From the NCBI GenBank assembly GCA_017885225.1, contig JAFNGM010000249.1, forward strand, positions 5,789 to 11,551: DNA of 5,763 nt, given 5' to 3'. This document shows, piece after piece, positions 4,651 to 5,763 of the stretch (its first letter is position 1; every line of letters begins with the position of its first letter). Source of the stretch: Syntrophaceae bacterium. Lineage in GTDB: Bacteria > Desulfobacterota > Syntrophia > Syntrophales > UBA2185. Made by a program: the position numbers and the translations under genes. Below the pieces are notes generated by a model, which had not been told where the DNA came from, searched no databases, and was given only the letters and a program-made list of their open reading frames with translations.

Positions 4651-5763
4651 TTAATAACTCCTTTGATTATTATTCCATTTTTTAAATATCAAACAGCTGT
4701 TCACATCGCCGAAACCAAATCCGGCTTTGGCGATGACGCGTAACTCTGGATAATCCATGCACTTTTGCGGTATTTTATCCCCATACTCGGCAATATCGGG
4801 GTGGATGTCCTCGCAGTTGACGGACGGATGGAGGAATCCCTTGAAGAGTTGTAATACGACGGCAATGCTTTCGATAGCGCCTGTTGCCCCTAAACAGTGG
4901 CCGACCAATGACTTTGTAGAGTTGATATAGGGAAAATTCTCAGGGCCGCGTTCCAGGGCTGCTGACCAGTTTTTCACTTCATGGGGATCGGCAAAAGTAG
5001 CCGTCAAATGGCCGTTAATCGCATCAATCTCCGCAGGATCAATGCCGGCGTCTGATACACTGGCACGAATACAGCGCTTGACACCTTCAGGATTCGGCGC
5101 GGTGATGGAACCACCCATGCGGTGCCCCCCGCAATTGACGGTGCCTCCAAGAAGCTCGGCGTAAATCTTTGCTCCCCGCTCCAGGGCGGACTCCAGGTCT
5201 TCCAGAACCAGAACCGCCGCCCCCGAACCGGGCACGAAACCGCTCGCAGAGGCGCTCATGGGCCGTGATGCCATTGCCGGGTGATCATTGAATCTACGGC
5301 ATATGACGCGCATGGCGTCGAATCCTGCCCAGATATAGGGAGATGGTCCCTCGGATCCACCCGCCAGCATACGCTTGGCCAGTCCCATACGTATTCTCCA
5401 CATCGCTTCGATGATCGCTTCATTCCCCGTGCTGCAGGCGGACGAATTTGAGGTTACCTGGTTCCCTAATGCAAGGATCCCTGCGACACTTGCGCTGGTT
5501 GCGCTGTTCATAACCTGCTCCACAACCCGGCTTCCCATGCGGCGGACTTTACCTTGGGAAACCATGGGTACGAGAGTATTGACAATGGTGTCCATGCCGC
5601 CGATGCCTGATCCTACGATTACGCCCGTATCCCAGTCCACGCGGTCGTCATGGACGTCAGGTACGCAAAATCCGGCATCTCTCCATGCGTCAATAGCAGA
5701 AACAGCAGCGTATCCGATATTTTCGTTTATGGACATCAACTGTTCTTGATCAAAGTAGCTGTT
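4651..5763 (-). CDS. Beta-ketoacyl-ACP synthase, FabF (KAS II) type, N-terminus outside window
   Basis: The enzyme condenses an acyl group held on its cysteine with malonyl-ACP, extending the chain by two carbons. The frame runs off the right edge, showing 370 residues. A TTG at 5737-5739 followed by ATG is not the start, because upstream codons (NSYFDQEQ) continue a plausible synthase N-terminus. By comparison with E. coli FabF (active Cys163), about 50 residues are missing. Numbered from the first visible residue, the catalytic triad is complete: Cys110 in NSSACSTGNEAI, His252 in INGHLTATFADPHE, and His289 in NSTKSLVGHCLGATGA with its nearby Lys284. GSGIGGMD and GFVPGSGAAVLVLEDLE are further family blocks, and FGFGDVNSC is the C-terminal glycine loop. 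It is therefore an active condensing enzyme and not a chain-length factor, which lacks the cysteine. It is the most upstream operon gene visible; the promoter is outside the window. Confidence 0.93.
   Translation of the reverse strand, partial: NSYFDQEQLMSINENIGYAAVSAIDAWRDAGFCVPDVHDDRVDWDTGVIVGSGIGGMDTIVNTLVPMVSQGKVRRMGSRVVEQVMNSATSASVAGILALGNQVTSNSSACSTGNEAIIEAMWRIRMGLAKRMLAGGSEGPSPYIWAGFDAMRVICRRFNDHPAMASRPMSASASGFVPGSGAAVLVLEDLESALERGAKIYAELLGGTVNCGGHRMGGSITAPNPEGVKRCIRASVSDAGIDPAEIDAINGHLTATFADPHEVKNWSAALERGPENFPYINSTKSLVGHCLGATGAIESIAVVLQLFKGFLHPSVNCEDIHPDIAEYGDKIPQKCMDYPELRVIAKAGFGFGDVNSCLIFKKWNNNQRSY
4657..4664 (-). promoter_or_regulatory. Ribosome binding site of the carrier-protein gene, embedded in the synthase gene
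   Basis: AAAGGAGT on the minus strand lies in the codons for the last residues (Gln-Arg-Ser) of the condensing enzyme, 9 nt before the carrier-protein ATG at 4647. The synthase stop codon falls between the site and the start, an arrangement typical of translational coupling. Confidence 0.65.

Noticed and set aside
5375..5749. Plus-strand open frame of 124 codons
   Set aside because: Antisense to the well-conserved condensing-enzyme gene, no ribosome site or family likeness.
1..5763. CRISPR arrays, tRNA or rRNA genes, transposase genes
   Set aside because: No regularly spaced direct repeats, no cloverleaf-like or rRNA-like sequence and no transposase motifs were seen on either strand by eye.

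Overview
The window looks like chromosomal DNA of a Gram-negative bacterium. An outer-membrane efflux channel and a periplasmic START-domain protein imply two membranes. Base composition is moderate, coding density is high, and GTG starts are used. The gene mix and a dispersed intergenic repeat of the TCATTTCGAG…GCGAGAAATCTT type suggest a deltaproteobacterium (Desulfobacterota or similar, possibly a metagenome-assembled genome). That placement is inference from general familiarity, not a demonstrated assignment.

Layout. Positions 1-480 (+) hold the C-terminal part of a TolC/NodT-type efflux outer-membrane protein cut by the window edge. After a 129-nt gap containing a perfect 12-bp palindrome comes a complete exported START-domain protein (610-1299, +). 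It converges with a DNA alkylation repair (AlkD-family) glycosylase gene (1319-2035, -), which has a good sigma70-like promoter at 2071-2100. A gene-free stretch of about 400 nt (2036-2433) carries an imperfect dispersed repeat, a possible terminator-like hairpin and a second repeat-like motif. It is followed by mobB (2434-2949, +), for molybdopterin-guanine dinucleotide cofactor synthesis.

Positions 2944-5763 on the minus strand form one tight operon, read from the right edge leftwards: a FabF-type beta-ketoacyl-ACP synthase (N-terminus outside the window), an acyl carrier protein, a PlsC-type membrane acyltransferase, and an AcpS-like phosphopantetheinyl transferase. Together they make a minimal acyl-chain assembly module. 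The transferase would load the carrier protein with its phosphopantetheine arm, the synthase would extend the chain on that arm, and the acyltransferase would move the product onto a membrane lipid or other acceptor. This resembles parts of aryl-polyene or unusual-lipid clusters, but the product cannot be deduced from the window.

The most notable points are these. The phosphopantetheinyl transferase has no ATG/GTG/TTG near its conserved N-terminus, but has an ATT codon preceded by a strong GGAGG. It overlaps the acyltransferase gene by about 100 nt in another frame. The carrier protein has an Asn-Ser-Ala site where the usual motif is Asp-Ser-Leu. mobB and the transferase gene converge with a 6-nt overlap.
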